Part shown: positions 24,478-32,339 of the stretch, in pieces
How the letters are laid out: every line of letters starts with the position of its first letter
How positions within the stretch are numbered: position 1 is the first letter of the stretch
NCBI GenBank assembly: GCA_020438355.1
Contig: JAGQUT010000020.1
Coordinates: 1 to 35,858, forward strand
Length of the DNA: 35,858 nucleotides
Direction of reading: 5' to 3'
Origin: Solirubrobacterales bacterium
GTDB taxonomy: Bacteria > Actinomycetota > Thermoleophilia > Solirubrobacterales > 70-9
Made by a program: the position numbers and the translations under genes
The notes under the pieces: model-generated
Seen by the model: only the letters and a program-made list of their open reading frames with translations
Told to the model about the DNA's origin: nothing
Databases searched by the model: none

Positions 24478-24926
24478 TTCTCTTCCGCGACGATCGTCTT
24501 GACCGAGGCGATTGCGCCGCCGGCCACTTCAACGTCAATCATGTAGGTGCCAACCTGGTGGATCGGCACGTCGAGGCGAATCTTTTTCTTGTCGACCTTG
24601 ATGCCGCGGGCATCGCGGATCGCCTCGGCGATCTCCTTGGTCGTGACCGAGCCGTAGAGCTTGCCGTCTTCACCGGCACGATGATGGATCGTGAGCACGG
24701 TCTTGGAGAGCAGCGATGCGTTCTCCTTGGCGCGGGCGATCGCCTCGCGCTCGGCCTTCTCGGCGGCTTCCTTGCGGCGGATCGCCTCTTCGAGGGCACC
24801 CGGGGTCGCCGGCTGGGCGAGTCCACGCGGCTGAAGGAAGTTACGCAGGTAACCGGGAGAGACTTCAACGGCCGTGCCGTTCTCCCCCAGGCCCTCGACG
24901 TCAGCGAGCAGAATGGCCTGGGCCAT
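24474..24926 (-). CDS. rplI: 50S ribosomal protein L9
   Basis: The 150-residue protein has the L9 signature in its N-domain ([20 protein letters not shown], then EVSPGYLRNFLQPRGLA), a long central helix rich in Lys, Glu and Ala, and a C-terminal domain ending in AEEK. L9 binds domain V of 23S rRNA and reaches toward neighbouring ribosomes. The ATG overlaps the rpsR stop as TAATG (24924-24928). Its own stop overlaps the proposed dnaB start. Gene order rpsR-rplI-dnaB is widespread in bacteria. Confidence 0.97.
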   Translation of the reverse strand: MAQAILLADVEGLGENGTAVEVSPGYLRNFLQPRGLAQPATPGALEEAIRRKEAAEKAEREAIARAKENASLLSKTVLTIHHRAGEDGKLYGSVTTKEIAEAIRDARGIKVDKKKIRLDVPIHQVGTYMIDVEVAGGAIASVKTIVAEEK

Positions 24927-25183
24927 TACTTCTCACCCACGTACGGGAGCAGCGCCACTTCCCGGGCGCGCTTGACCGCGACCGACAGCTGGGCCTGATG
25001 CTTGCGGGAAAGTCCGGTAACCCGACGGGACCTGGTCTTGCCCTTGTCCGAGATGAAGCGACGAAGGAGGTTGAGGTCCTTGTAGTCGATGTTCTCGGCT
25101 GAAATCTTCGTGTACTTGCGGGGGCGTACTCGCTCGCTGAAGCGGCGCCCGCGGCGCGATGATGCTTCTCGTGTCTTAGCCAC
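24926..25183 (-). CDS. rpsR: 30S ribosomal protein S18
   Basis: The 85-residue basic protein carries the S18 core: [20 protein letters not shown], then [20 protein letters not shown] and [10 protein letters not shown]18 pairs with S6 on the platform of the small subunit. It starts at GTG 25181-25183 with GGAAAG close upstream. It has no Cys residues of a zinc-ribbon form. It is separated from ssb by about 200 bp that contain hairpins, so it may have its own transcript: a weak pair CCGACT/TACGAT, 17 bp apart (-10 at 25246-25251), precedes it. Confidence 0.97.
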   Translation of the reverse strand: MAKTREASSRRGRRFSERVRPRKYTKISAENIDYKDLNLLRRFISDKGKTRSRRVTGLSRKHQAQLSVAVKRAREVALLPYVGEK

Positions 25184-25211
25184 TTACTTTCCGGTGCCTT
25201 ACATAGTTGCG

Positions 25212-25231
25212 GCCCGGGAGAAAGCCCGGGC
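25212..25231 (-). promoter_or_regulatory. Leader hairpin upstream of rpsR
   Basis: GCCCGGG (25212-25218) and CCCGGGC (25225-25231) form a perfect 7-bp stem with a 6-nt loop, about 30 nt before the rpsR GTG. It is not followed by a U-tract on the minus strand, so a translational or mRNA-stability role is more likely than termination. A binding site for S18 or S6:S18 is conceivable but unsupported. Confidence 0.4.
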
Positions 25232-25272
25232 ATTCAGGACAAGGAATCGTAGCGGAAAAGCCACAAGGAGTC

Positions 25273-25298
25273 GGCGAGCTTCGCCCCGCCTCAGGCGG
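25273..25298 (-). repeat. Two small hairpins between ssb and rpsR
   Basis: GGCGA/TCGCC with a 3-nt loop (25273-25285) is followed at once by CCGCC/GGCGG with a 3-nt loop (25286-25298). They directly adjoin copy 2 of the structured element and have no counterpart beside copy 1. They may help stop or slow transcription after ssb. Confidence 0.45.
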
Positions 25299-25299
25299 A

Positions 25300-25381
25300 G
25301 CCCCTCCCGACCGTCATTTGCTTCCGACGGGAGGGGCGGGTTTCCTCTGGAGCGCAGGCGAAGACCGGCGCGACTGCAGTC
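25300..25381 (-). repeat. Structured 3'-UTR element, copy 2 (after ssb)
   Basis: The layout is the same as after purA: arms GCCCCTCCCG (25300-25309) and CGGGAGGGGC (25328-25337), a 7-bp hairpin GCGCAGG/CCGGCGC with one mismatch and a 6-nt loop (25352-25371), then GACTGCAGTC (25372-25381), five bases from the ssb TAG. The distance from the large stem to the palindrome is 34 nt in both copies. Stem bases differ between copies while pairing is largely kept. Confidence 0.6.
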
Positions 25382-25386
25382 GAGTC

Positions 25387-25875
25387 CTAGAAGGGGATGT
25401 CGTCGTCGGCTGCTCCGCCACCGCCGGTGGGAGCAAAGTCACCCGTGTCGGCGGGGACGTCCGAGGCGGGAGTGAAGCCACCGCCCTGCTGACCGCCCTG
25501 GTCACCGTTGTATCCGCCGTTTCCGGGGCCCGATCCGTCGCGGGAACCGAGGAACTGGACGTTGTCGGCAACGATCTCAACCTTCGACCGTTTGCCGGAC
25601 CCGTCCTTGGCCTCCCATTCCTGCCAATCGAGGCGCCCGTCGACCGCGACCGGGCGACCCTTCGAGAGATACCTGGCGCAGGTCTCCCCCCTGGCACCCC
25701 AGACGACCACGTTGAAGTAGTTGGGCTTGTCCACCCAGTTACCTGACTGGTCCTTGCGGCTGCTGTTGACAGCAACTCGCAAAGAGCAGACCGGTGTTCC
25801 ACCACCCGTGCTTCGCAATTCCGGGTCTGCCGTCAGGTTGCCAGTAATCGTGACCCTGTTGATGTTTGATGCCAT
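25387..25875 (-). CDS. ssb: Single-stranded DNA-binding protein
   Basis: The 162-residue protein has an N-terminal OB-fold (about residues 1-108): NRVTITGNLTADPELRS, then NYFNVVVWGARGETCARYLS and KGRPVAVDGRLDWQEWE. A Gly/Asp-rich disordered linker follows and ends in the acidic tip DDDIPF, which recruits replication and repair partners in this family. It coats single-stranded DNA as a tetramer. AGGAG at 25884-25888 lies 8 bp before the ATG. It sits between rpsF and rpsR, as in most bacteria, but with unusually long hairpin-containing gaps on both sides. Confidence 0.97.
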   Translation of the reverse strand: MASNINRVTITGNLTADPELRSTGGGTPVCSLRVAVNSSRKDQSGNWVDKPNYFNVVVWGARGETCARYLSKGRPVAVDGRLDWQEWEAKDGSGKRSKVEIVADNVQFLGSRDGSGPGNGGYNGDQGGQQGGGFTPASDVPADTGDFAPTGGGGAADDDIPF

Positions 25876-25977
25876 CTGTGTTTGCTCCTATCGCGCTTGT
25901 GTGTGCATCGTGGATCCCGCTCGGACCCACAGGTCGGATCAGGAAACTAGCGATGCCAGTGGACGCTTAAAGGCGAA

Positions 25978-26083
25978 GGGGGCGAATTCTCGCCCCCCAA
26001 GACCGCAAATTCCGTCATTTGCCTGACGGCACCAACATCAAAGTCAACAGCGAGACCATCATTTCGCTCTCGTGAGCGAAATG
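25978..26083 (-). promoter_or_regulatory. Stacked hairpins between rpsF and ssb
   Basis: In transcript order: a perfect 10-bp stem with a 4-nt loop (26060-26083), a 6-bp stem CCGTCA/TGACGG (26012-26029), and a perfect 8-bp stem GGGGGCGA/TCGCCCCC with a 4-nt loop (25978-25997). The middle stem competes with GCAAAT/ATTTGC (26005-26010 with 26017-26022). The last stem is followed on the minus strand by TTCGCCTTT, a poor U-tract. The set could attenuate transcription into ssb or protect the rpsF 3' end. Function is inferred from structure only. Confidence 0.5.
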
Positions 26084-26097
26084 ACTTTGTTGCTTTG

Positions 26098-26493
26098 TTA
26101 CTCGTCGCGGTAACGGCCGCGGCCGCGGCGCTCGTCGTCATCACCGGTCGGTGCCATGACAACGGCGGTGGCCGGCGGTGCGGGCAGGACTGGAGCGTCG
26201 GGATCGACCTTGAAGACGCGAAACCGCATGACGCCGTCGGCGATCTTCAGGTTGTGATCGAGGGTGCCGAGTAGCTCGCGCTCCGCGTCGAAGCGGAACC
26301 AGCGGTAATCGGCTTCGCTCTTGTGATCGATCTCGTAGGCCATCTCGCGGATGCCCCAGTTGTCTTCATGCTTGAGCGAACCCTTGGCTTCGATCGCCGA
26401 CTTGGTCTCGGAGACCAGCTTCTCGCGTTCGGCTTCCTCGACCTGGGGGTCGAGCATCAGGACAAGTTCGTATTGGCGGATTGAGTCAGTCAA
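26098..26493 (-). CDS. rpsF: 30S ribosomal protein S6
   Basis: The 131-residue protein has the S6 opening RQYELVLMLDPQVEE and the core GSLKHEDNWGIREMAYEIDH, then KSEADYRWFRFDAE. It ends in a charged tail (GDDDERRGRGRYRDE). S6 forms the platform heterodimer with S18. The start is TTG 26491-26493, with no Shine-Dalgarno. TATAGT (26506-26511 on the minus strand) lies only 12 bp upstream and could be a -10, which would make the mRNA nearly leaderless; a matching -35 is not evident. It begins the minus-strand replication/translation block. Confidence 0.95.
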   Translation of the reverse strand: MTDSIRQYELVLMLDPQVEEAEREKLVSETKSAIEAKGSLKHEDNWGIREMAYEIDHKSEADYRWFRFDAERELLGTLDHNLKIADGVMRFRVFKVDPDAPVLPAPPATAVVMAPTGDDDERRGRGRYRDE

Positions 26494-26597
26494 AATCGAC
26501 GGGGGACTATACCTTCATCGGTCGAGTTTCGCGGTGCCATCCCGATTGTGCGCCCGGCGAGGGGGGCGAGAAGTCCCTTCCCGGGTCTCATGAGGGC

Positions 26598-27116
26598 ATG
26601 GGCCGTGACCTCCGAAGCCTGAGGATCGACCGTCAACAGGCCACCAGAATGATCGCCATGATCGGCCTTGTTCTTCTGGGCGTGTCGGTCCTGCCCGGAA
26701 TGCTCGAGTCACCCGCACCGCCCCCGGTACCTCCCGATGTCGGCTTTCATCCGGGCGAGCTTGGCCGCATCGCGGAGATCCCGCAGCCGTCCAACTCCCG
26801 CCGGGTCCCGGAAGCGAAACAGGGGAACAAGGCCGCATCCGATCGGGATGTCTCGGCGAGACACCGGAGAAAGCCCGGGACTGATGCCCGGGAGAAGAAA
26901 CGAAGCAATCGAAATGATCGACCCGGGGAACCGGACCGCGTGAGGACAGCTGCGGCGGCCACATCCGAAACCGCCCCAAGCCCCCCATCCCCGGTCGCAG
27001 TCTCCGTACCGGCACCCGAGCCGGCTTCACCCGCACCACCGGCTCCCTCGCCTGCTGCGCAGGACCCTGTCCAGAGTCATCCGGCGGACGGGTCCCAGGA
27101 GTTCGCACCCCGCTGA
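26598..27116 (+). CDS. Hypothetical membrane-anchored Pro/Ala-rich protein
   Basis: I do not recognise this 172-residue protein. From ATG 26598 it has a short basic start, one hydrophobic helix (MIAMIGLVLLGVSVLPGML), then a proline-led linker. A basic stretch (ARHRRKPGTDAREKKRSNRN) and a Pro/Ala/Ser-rich tail (PVAVSVPAPEPASPAPPAPS) follow. The tail is probably extracytoplasmic and disordered, as in wall-spanning linkers, though the helix could be a signal peptide. An in-frame ATG at 26481 would add 39 residues and overlap rpsF; I reject it. It diverges from rpsF and converges on the TAP-like hydrolase, with a 42-bp gap. That it is a real gene is likely but not certain. Confidence 0.55.
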   Translation: MGRDLRSLRIDRQQATRMIAMIGLVLLGVSVLPGMLESPAPPPVPPDVGFHPGELGRIAEIPQPSNSRRVPEAKQGNKAASDRDVSARHRRKPGTDAREKKRSNRNDRPGEPDRVRTAAAATSETAPSPPSPVAVSVPAPEPASPAPPAPSPAAQDPVQSHPADGSQEFAPR

Positions 27117-27158
27117 CCGCCCATCGTCAGCCGTGAAGCTGGCGACGGGACAACGCAC

Positions 27159-28562
27159 TCAGCGGTCGAGGGCGCGGACGAAGTGCCGGATTCGGGGTGT
27201 GGCGGGCGAAGTGAACGGGAAGTAGAGCTCGGAGGCGTGGCCACGGTTCGGAACGATGTAGAGCCGTCCACGCGGGAACCGCCACTTGACTTTCCGTGCT
27301 TCGCGGACCGAGGTGATCGAATCGAATTCGCCGGCCAGCACGAGGGTGTCGAGGCGGCCCGGCATCTTCCGGCCCTTCGGGATCGGTGGCTCATAGTTCT
27401 TCGATCGACGCGGCCAGGACAGGCATGCGCTGATGTCGCTGGCCGACTCGTAAGCCCATGTCCGTTTGCTGATCGGCGCCCACCAGTTGGACGGCCGGAA
27501 CGCAGCGATGCTGCGGTTCAGCTCCTGACGGCGCTGGCTGATCGGCGAGGATCGCTGCCAGGGGACCGGATAATCGTTGCAGACGACTGCCGCATACATA
27601 CCCATCGAGAAGTAATCGGCCGGACCCTGATTCGGACCGTACGGTTTCACCAGTGCCCGCAGTTCGCCTCCCCGGCCCTGCAGATACTCCCGCACCACCC
27701 GGTTCAGGTGATTGAAGCCGCCGGGTGCGTAGCTCGCAGCGTCCCCCATCAGGTAACTGAGCACGTTCGAGGACAGATTCGACTTGGTCCCCGCTTTCCG
27801 GAGCATCCGATGGAGCCTGGAAAGGGCATCACCGGAACAGGTCGGCGCGCGGTTGCAGGCTCGCTTCACGGCACGCTCGGCGGCCGGATAAAGGGTGCGC
27901 CAGAACGGATCGTTGCCCGGGTATGCGGAGGAAAGAATCAGGCCCTTCATGCCCCGTCCGTAACGGGCCGCGTAGGACTGGCCAAGGTAGGTGCCATACG
28001 AATCTCCGTAGAGGATCATCTTCCGCTTTTCCAGTCCCAGGGCCTTGCGGACCGCTTCGATATCGGCAGCCGACTCGGCGGTGGTGAACCCTTCCCGCTT
28101 TACGCCGAGCTGCTCTGCGCATTGCCTGAGGCCGCGCTGATAGCTGACCGTTCCGCGCTGGAGACCGCGGCAGAAGACAGGCTTGGACAGCCCTGTCCCC
28201 CGCTGGTCGATCGCGATCAGTTCGCGGTGCCGAAGGAAGGGGGCCATGACGGCCGCCAGCGGCTTGAACGAGTCGGCATTGGTTGCGGCGAACCCCGGGC
28301 CGCCCTCTATGAAGACGATGGCCCCCCTCGAGGGGCGGCTGGTATCGCCACGTCTCCTGATCGCGAAGCCGATCTTCTGCTGGCCAGCCGAAGGCTTGCC
28401 CCTCACCGCGGGAACCATGATGTGACCGCAGAGCACCGGCCGGTTGGCCCCGATGTTGCACTTCTTCAACTTTGGCCGGGCGTCGGCCGGTGAAGCAGCG
28501 AGCAGAAACAGCGCGATCAACCCGATGAAGGCTGCGGTCGGCAGGCTCCGGGCGTTCACCAT
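27159..28562 (-). CDS. Secreted alpha/beta hydrolase (TAP-like / proline iminopeptidase type)
   Basis: The 467-residue protein has a signal peptide (about 1-29, LIALFLLAASPADARP). The alpha/beta fold shows IEGGPG (85-90, oxyanion loop), IDQRGTGLS (118-126), and the nucleophile Ser188 in LYGDSYGTYLG. Asp in LVLAGEFDSIT and His in NRGHASEL supply the rest of the triad. These features match the secreted tripeptidyl-aminopeptidase-like and proline-iminopeptidase-like hydrolases common in actinobacteria. The substrate may be a peptide or an ester. It overlaps the otsA stop by one base (TGATG, 28560-28564), so it is translated with trehalose-phosphate synthase, an unexplained pairing. Confidence 0.82.
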   Translation of the reverse strand: MVNARSLPTAAFIGLIALFLLAASPADARPKLKKCNIGANRPVLCGHIMVPAVRGKPSAGQQKIGFAIRRRGDTSRPSRGAIVFIEGGPGFAATNADSFKPLAAVMAPFLRHRELIAIDQRGTGLSKPVFCRGLQRGTVSYQRGLRQCAEQLGVKREGFTTAESAADIEAVRKALGLEKRKMILYGDSYGTYLGQSYAARYGRGMKGLILSSAYPGNDPFWRTLYPAAERAVKRACNRAPTCSGDALSRLHRMLRKAGTKSNLSSNVLSYLMGDAASYAPGGFNHLNRVVREYLQGRGGELRALVKPYGPNQGPADYFSMGMYAAVVCNDYPVPWQRSSPISQRRQELNRSIAAFRPSNWWAPISKRTWAYESASDISACLSWPRRSKNYEPPIPKGRKMPGRLDTLVLAGEFDSITSVREARKVKWRFPRGRLYIVPNRGHASELYFPFTSPATPRIRHFVRALDR

Positions 28563-30037
28563 CAGACCTGCTCCCTGTCCCTGCGAACCAGCGCGATGTC
28601 GTCCACCTGATCGTTGATCCAGTCGGCCGGCGTCCGCGAATGGATTATTCGCTTCAGTCCTTCGGCCCTTTCCCTTCGTTCCTCCGGCGCCATCGTCAAG
28701 GCCCGATAGATCACGTCGGCTTGCTCCTGAATGTCAAAGGGATTGACGCTCAGGGCGTATTCCTTGAGTTCCTCGTGAGAACCGGTGTTCTCCGAGAGCA
28801 TAAGAACGCCATCCCGCACGTTGATCACCGGCGCCTCCTTGGCGACCAGGTTCATCCCGTCAAAGATCGCGTTCACCATCAGCAGGTCACAGTGCTTGTA
28901 ACGGGCGACGGCCTCGTCGAAATCGTCATAGATCCTCAGATCGATCGGCATCCAGTCTGTGGTGCCATGCCGGTGGTTGACCACCGCGACCAGCGCCTCG
29001 ATTCGCTCGAGGTATTCCGCGTACTCGGGCACGTCCTGACGCGACGGCTGCAGGTGGGCGACGAATGTGACCTTCTCCCGGAACTCCGGATGATCGGTCA
29101 GGAAGGTGTCGAAGGCCGTGAACCCCCGAAGCACATTCTTCGAAAGGTCGGCCCGGTCCACCCGGAGGATCAGGTGCTCGCGACGGCGCGCGAGGATCTC
29201 CTTCTCGATTTCCGCCACCCGCTCGGAAGTGACAGCCCGCTCGAGCCTGTCAGCGTCGATCGAGAGCGGGTAGGCACGCACCATCGTGCGGCCACCCGGA
29301 TGGTTGACGGTCAGTGTCTCGTAGTCGACCTCGTACCCCATCAGACGCTGGCAACAGGCGAGGAAGTTGGTGCAGTAGGCGTGAGTGTGGAAGCCGATGA
29401 TGTCGTTGGCAAGCAGCCCCCGATAGATCGCCTCCCGGATCTCCGTCGGAAGGACACGCCAGGCATCGGGCTGGGTCCAGGGGATGTGTACGAAGTGGTG
29501 AAGCAGCACGTCGGGTCGCGCGGCGCGAATCTTGGCCGGCGCTGAGTAAAGGTGGTAGTCGTGAAGCATCACCAGCGGTTCGTCGCGATCCTCGATCTGG
29601 GTGATCACACAGTTGGCGATGTCCTCGTTCACCACCTCATAGCCCTCGTACCAGGCCTCGATCTCCTCCTTGCGGATATCCGGCGCGTTCGAGAGATCCC
29701 ACAGGTAGTGCTGGATGAACCAAAGAACCGGATTGGCGATCACGTTGTAGAAGCGGTCGTAGGCCGCCTGGTCACTCTCGACCATCAGGACCCTGTAGTC
29801 GACGCCATTCAGGTTCACGTCAATCGGCTGGCCGTCGTTTTCCTCGGTGACCGCGACGTCCTCCGGGGTCATCGCCGACGCGATCCAGAGCGCGTTTCTG
29901 TCCTTGACCAGGCCGGACAGCGCCGTAACCAGACCGCCGCCGCCGCGCGACAGGACGCGCTCCCCGTCCGGGGCCCGGTCGAACTGGGCGGGGCCCCGGT
30001 TGGAAACGATTATCAGTGGGTGGTCATCCCGATCCAC
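28562..30037 (-). CDS. otsA: Alpha,alpha-trehalose-6-phosphate synthase (GT20)
   Basis: The 491-residue GT20 enzyme has IIVSNRGPAQF at the N-terminus, GGGGLVTALSG for donor binding, and MLHDYHLY, HFVHIPWTQPDAWRVLP and FDGMNLVAKE near the expected places. It makes trehalose-6-phosphate from UDP-glucose (or another NDP-glucose) and glucose-6-phosphate. The start is GTG 30035-30037. No otsB phosphatase gene lies in the window. It follows the S1C protease by 46 bp and overlaps the hydrolase, so it is likely part of a thiL-protease-otsA-hydrolase transcript. Trehalose protects against osmotic and drying stress. Confidence 0.95.
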   Translation of the reverse strand: MDRDDHPLIIVSNRGPAQFDRAPDGERVLSRGGGGLVTALSGLVKDRNALWIASAMTPEDVAVTEENDGQPIDVNLNGVDYRVLMVESDQAAYDRFYNVIANPVLWFIQHYLWDLSNAPDIRKEEIEAWYEGYEVVNEDIANCVITQIEDRDEPLVMLHDYHLYSAPAKIRAARPDVLLHHFVHIPWTQPDAWRVLPTEIREAIYRGLLANDIIGFHTHAYCTNFLACCQRLMGYEVDYETLTVNHPGGRTMVRAYPLSIDADRLERAVTSERVAEIEKEILARRREHLILRVDRADLSKNVLRGFTAFDTFLTDHPEFREKVTFVAHLQPSRQDVPEYAEYLERIEALVAVVNHRHGTTDWMPIDLRIYDDFDEAVARYKHCDLLMVNAIFDGMNLVAKEAPVINVRDGVLMLSENTGSHEELKEYALSVNPFDIQEQADVIYRALTMAPEERRERAEGLKRIIHSRTPADWINDQVDDIALVRRDREQV

Positions 30038-30083
30038 AACCTGAGTGTAGAAGGCCGGGCGTCGCCGGACAGGGGAAGGCCGC

Positions 30084-31280
30084 TCAGGGCTGCGTTATGG
30101 CAGTCGGCCGGTTCTCCAACTCGACTTCAACGGTCCTGCTCTCGCCGTCACGGATGACCTCGAACTCGGCCGTGTCACCGGGCTTGAGATCCCCGATCAG
30201 GCGTCCGAGATCCTCGGCCCGCTCGATCGGAACGCCGTTTACCGCGACGATCACATCACCACCGACGTCATAGCGGGCCCCCTGGAAGACGATCTGGTCG
30301 CTGCTGCCCTTTAATCCGGCGGCGGCTGCCGGGCCACCTTCAACCACTTCGGCGACGATCGCGCCCTGCCTGGCTTCGATCCCCAGCTTCTCGGCGAGCT
30401 GCGGGTATAGCGGCTGGGTGCTGACGCCGATGTATGCGTAGACGGGCTCGCCGCCATCCTGAAGCATCTCCACCGATCTCTTGATCGAGTTGGCGGGAAC
30501 CCCGAAACCGACCCCGTCGCTCGAGCCCGAGCCGCTCTTCATCTGCTGGCTGATCCCGATCACGTTTCCGTTGCCATCCAGCATCGGGCCACCGGAGTTG
30601 CCCGGGTTGATCGAAGCGTCGGTCTGGATCGCGTTCTCGATCTGGAAGTCGGTGAGGCTCATCACAGACCTGCCGGTCTGGGAAACGACGCCAGTGGTCA
30701 GGGTCTGGTCTTCGCCGAACGGGCTGCCGATCACGGCGATCGGCTGGCCGACGGTCACCTTGTCGCTGTCGGCGAGAGTGAGCGGCTTCATCTCGACTTC
30801 GCCCGGGTCGACCTTCAGCAGCCCCACGTCAGCGAACGGGTCGAATCCGACGATCTCTGCATCAAGCACGTCCCCGGTCGAGAACTCGACGTAAACGCTG
30901 TCCGCCGCCGTGCGGTTCTCTCCCTGGCCGTCGCTGATCACATGGGCGTTGGTGACGATCTCTCCGTCTTCGCTGAGGACGAACCCCGATCCCCCGGCTG
31001 CGGCAGCGGTGGCAGGGGAGTTCACAGCGTCACCGAAGATCGAACGAATCGAGACGACCCCGTCGATCGTCTCCTTGTAGACCTGCGAGGGGTTGAACTG
31101 GGAGCCGTTGGCGTCGAGGATCACCGGTTCCGCATCCGAGGTGCTCACCGGAGAACTGGTGGCGGCGGTGTTCGCGTCAGCAGACGGGCTGCCCCCCGAG
31201 TCTGAGTCGGATCCGCAGCCCGCAAGGACGCCGAGTCCGAGAAAGGTGATGAGCGCGAGTGCTGTGAGACGCTTCGGCAT
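30084..31280 (-). CDS. S1C serine protease (HtrA/DegP-like) lipoprotein with PDZ domain
   Basis: The 398-residue protein starts with a lipoprotein signal and lipobox LAGC (Cys22), then a Ser/Asp linker. The trypsin-like domain has the triad His113 (TNAHVI), Asp151 (FADVGLLKV) and Ser229 (INPGNSGGPML). A PDZ domain follows (about 300-390) with YIGVSTQPLYPQLAEKLG and VNGVPIERAEDLGRLIGDL. It would degrade or refold misfolded proteins outside the membrane. It is 33 bp after thiL and 46 bp before otsA on the same strand. Membrane anchoring by lipid, rather than a transmembrane helix, is the notable variation among actinobacterial HtrA proteins. Confidence 0.92.
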   Translation of the reverse strand: MPKRLTALALITFLGLGVLAGCGSDSDSGGSPSADANTAATSSPVSTSDAEPVILDANGSQFNPSQVYKETIDGVVSIRSIFGDAVNSPATAAAAGGSGFVLSEDGEIVTNAHVISDGQGENRTAADSVYVEFSTGDVLDAEIVGFDPFADVGLLKVDPGEVEMKPLTLADSDKVTVGQPIAVIGSPFGEDQTLTTGVVSQTGRSVMSLTDFQIENAIQTDASINPGNSGGPMLDGNGNVIGISQQMKSGSGSSDGVGFGVPANSIKRSVEMLQDGGEPVYAYIGVSTQPLYPQLAEKLGIEARQGAIVAEVVEGGPAAAAGLKGSSDQIVFQGARYDVGGDVIVAVNGVPIERAEDLGRLIGDLKPGDTAEFEVIRDGESRTVEVELENRPTAITQP

Positions 31281-31313
31281 GGGGGCAGGAGCCTACCGGG
31301 AGCGGGTGCCCGG

Positions 31314-32315
31314 CTACCCGAAGTGGTCATGTCCCGAGGGAGCGTCGCTCCGGGTTCCGTCCTCGTTTTCGAGGATCACGACGCCGTCCCCATCCCCGGC
31401 GGGCTCGACCGCGCCGATCGCCAGCAGCTCGAATCCGGTCGCCTCGATCAGGGCCGTATCGGCCTGTTCGAAGCGTTCCTGGGGGATGGTCAGCGCAAGT
31501 ACGTAATCCTCGCCACCTGAAATCGCGAAGGAAACCGGATCGTCACCGATCACATTCGCCACCTCGCCCACCCCGGCCATCACGGGTATCTCGCCGCTCC
31601 GGATCCGGATCGTCACGCCTGAGTTCCGGGCGACATGACCGAGGTCGGCAGCCAGTCCGTCGCTGACATCGATCATCGAGCTCGCTCCCGCCTGCGCGAG
31701 AACGGGTGCCGCCGTCAACTGCGGCTCCGGTCGGACCTGACAGGTGATCAGCAGTTCGCGGCTCAGGTCACTCAACGCGGGCACCTCGAGGCCGGCAGCG
31801 AGGCGAAGCCCGGCCGCCGCGCCGCCTACAGGACCGGTCACCGCGACGACATCACCGGGCCTTGCTCCGGAACGGCCGACAACCGGTGTTCCGGCATCGA
31901 TGTGCGCAATCACCGTGACGCTGAGGAAAACCACCGGAGAGGCGACCACGTCACCACCCGCCAGTTCGACTCCGAACTCGCCGGCAGCATCGACCACACC
32001 ATCGATCAGCCCCTCGAGATAGCTGTCATCGGTTTCGGCCGGCGCTCCGAGGGCTACCAGCATCTCCGTGTCCTCTGAACCGAGCCCCATCGCCGCGAGA
32101 TCAGAAACCGCGCTGGCCACTGCCTTGCGGGCGCTCTCGGCAGCTGGCCGGTCCGCACCGAAATGGACTCCGGAGACTGCGGTGTCGACCGAGGTGACGA
32201 TCCGGTCCCGGCCCCTGACCACCGCAGCGTCATCGCCAATGCCGATCTCGAACCGCTCGCCGGCTTCGGTCCTTCCGGCAATCGCTTCGATCAGTTCGAA
32301 CTCGCCAAGTTCCAT
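31314..32315 (-). CDS. thiL: Thiamine-monophosphate kinase
   Basis: From ATG 32313-32315 the product is 333 residues, the family length. It begins MELGEFELIEAIAG and has GIGDDAAVV (nucleotide and metal binding), SVDTAVSGVHF, and SDLAAMG, then IDVSDGLAADLGHVARNSG and FAISGGEDYVLAL. It phosphorylates thiamine phosphate to thiamine diphosphate with ATP. An open frame continues to 32960 on this strand, but that part is the shadow of the divergent membrane gene. Only 24 bp separate its ATG from that of the divergent gene at 32340, so promoters must overlap coding DNA or be shared. Confidence 0.93.
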   Translation of the reverse strand: MELGEFELIEAIAGRTEAGERFEIGIGDDAAVVRGRDRIVTSVDTAVSGVHFGADRPAAESARKAVASAVSDLAAMGLGSEDTEMLVALGAPAETDDSYLEGLIDGVVDAAGEFGVELAGGDVVASPVVFLSVTVIAHIDAGTPVVGRSGARPGDVVAVTGPVGGAAAGLRLAAGLEVPALSDLSRELLITCQVRPEPQLTAAPVLAQAGASSMIDVSDGLAADLGHVARNSGVTIRIRSGEIPVMAGVGEVANVIGDDPVSFAISGGEDYVLALTIPQERFEQADTALIEATGFELLAIGAVEPAGDGDGVVILENEDGTRSDAPSGHDHFG

Positions 32316-32339
32316 GCCTCTGACACTATTGCCCGTCAG

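Noticed and set aside
27183-28493. Plus-strand open frame of 436 codons opposite the TAP-like hydrolase
   Set aside because: No recognisable domain and low-complexity basic composition; the minus-strand frame has a signal peptide and a full catalytic triad.
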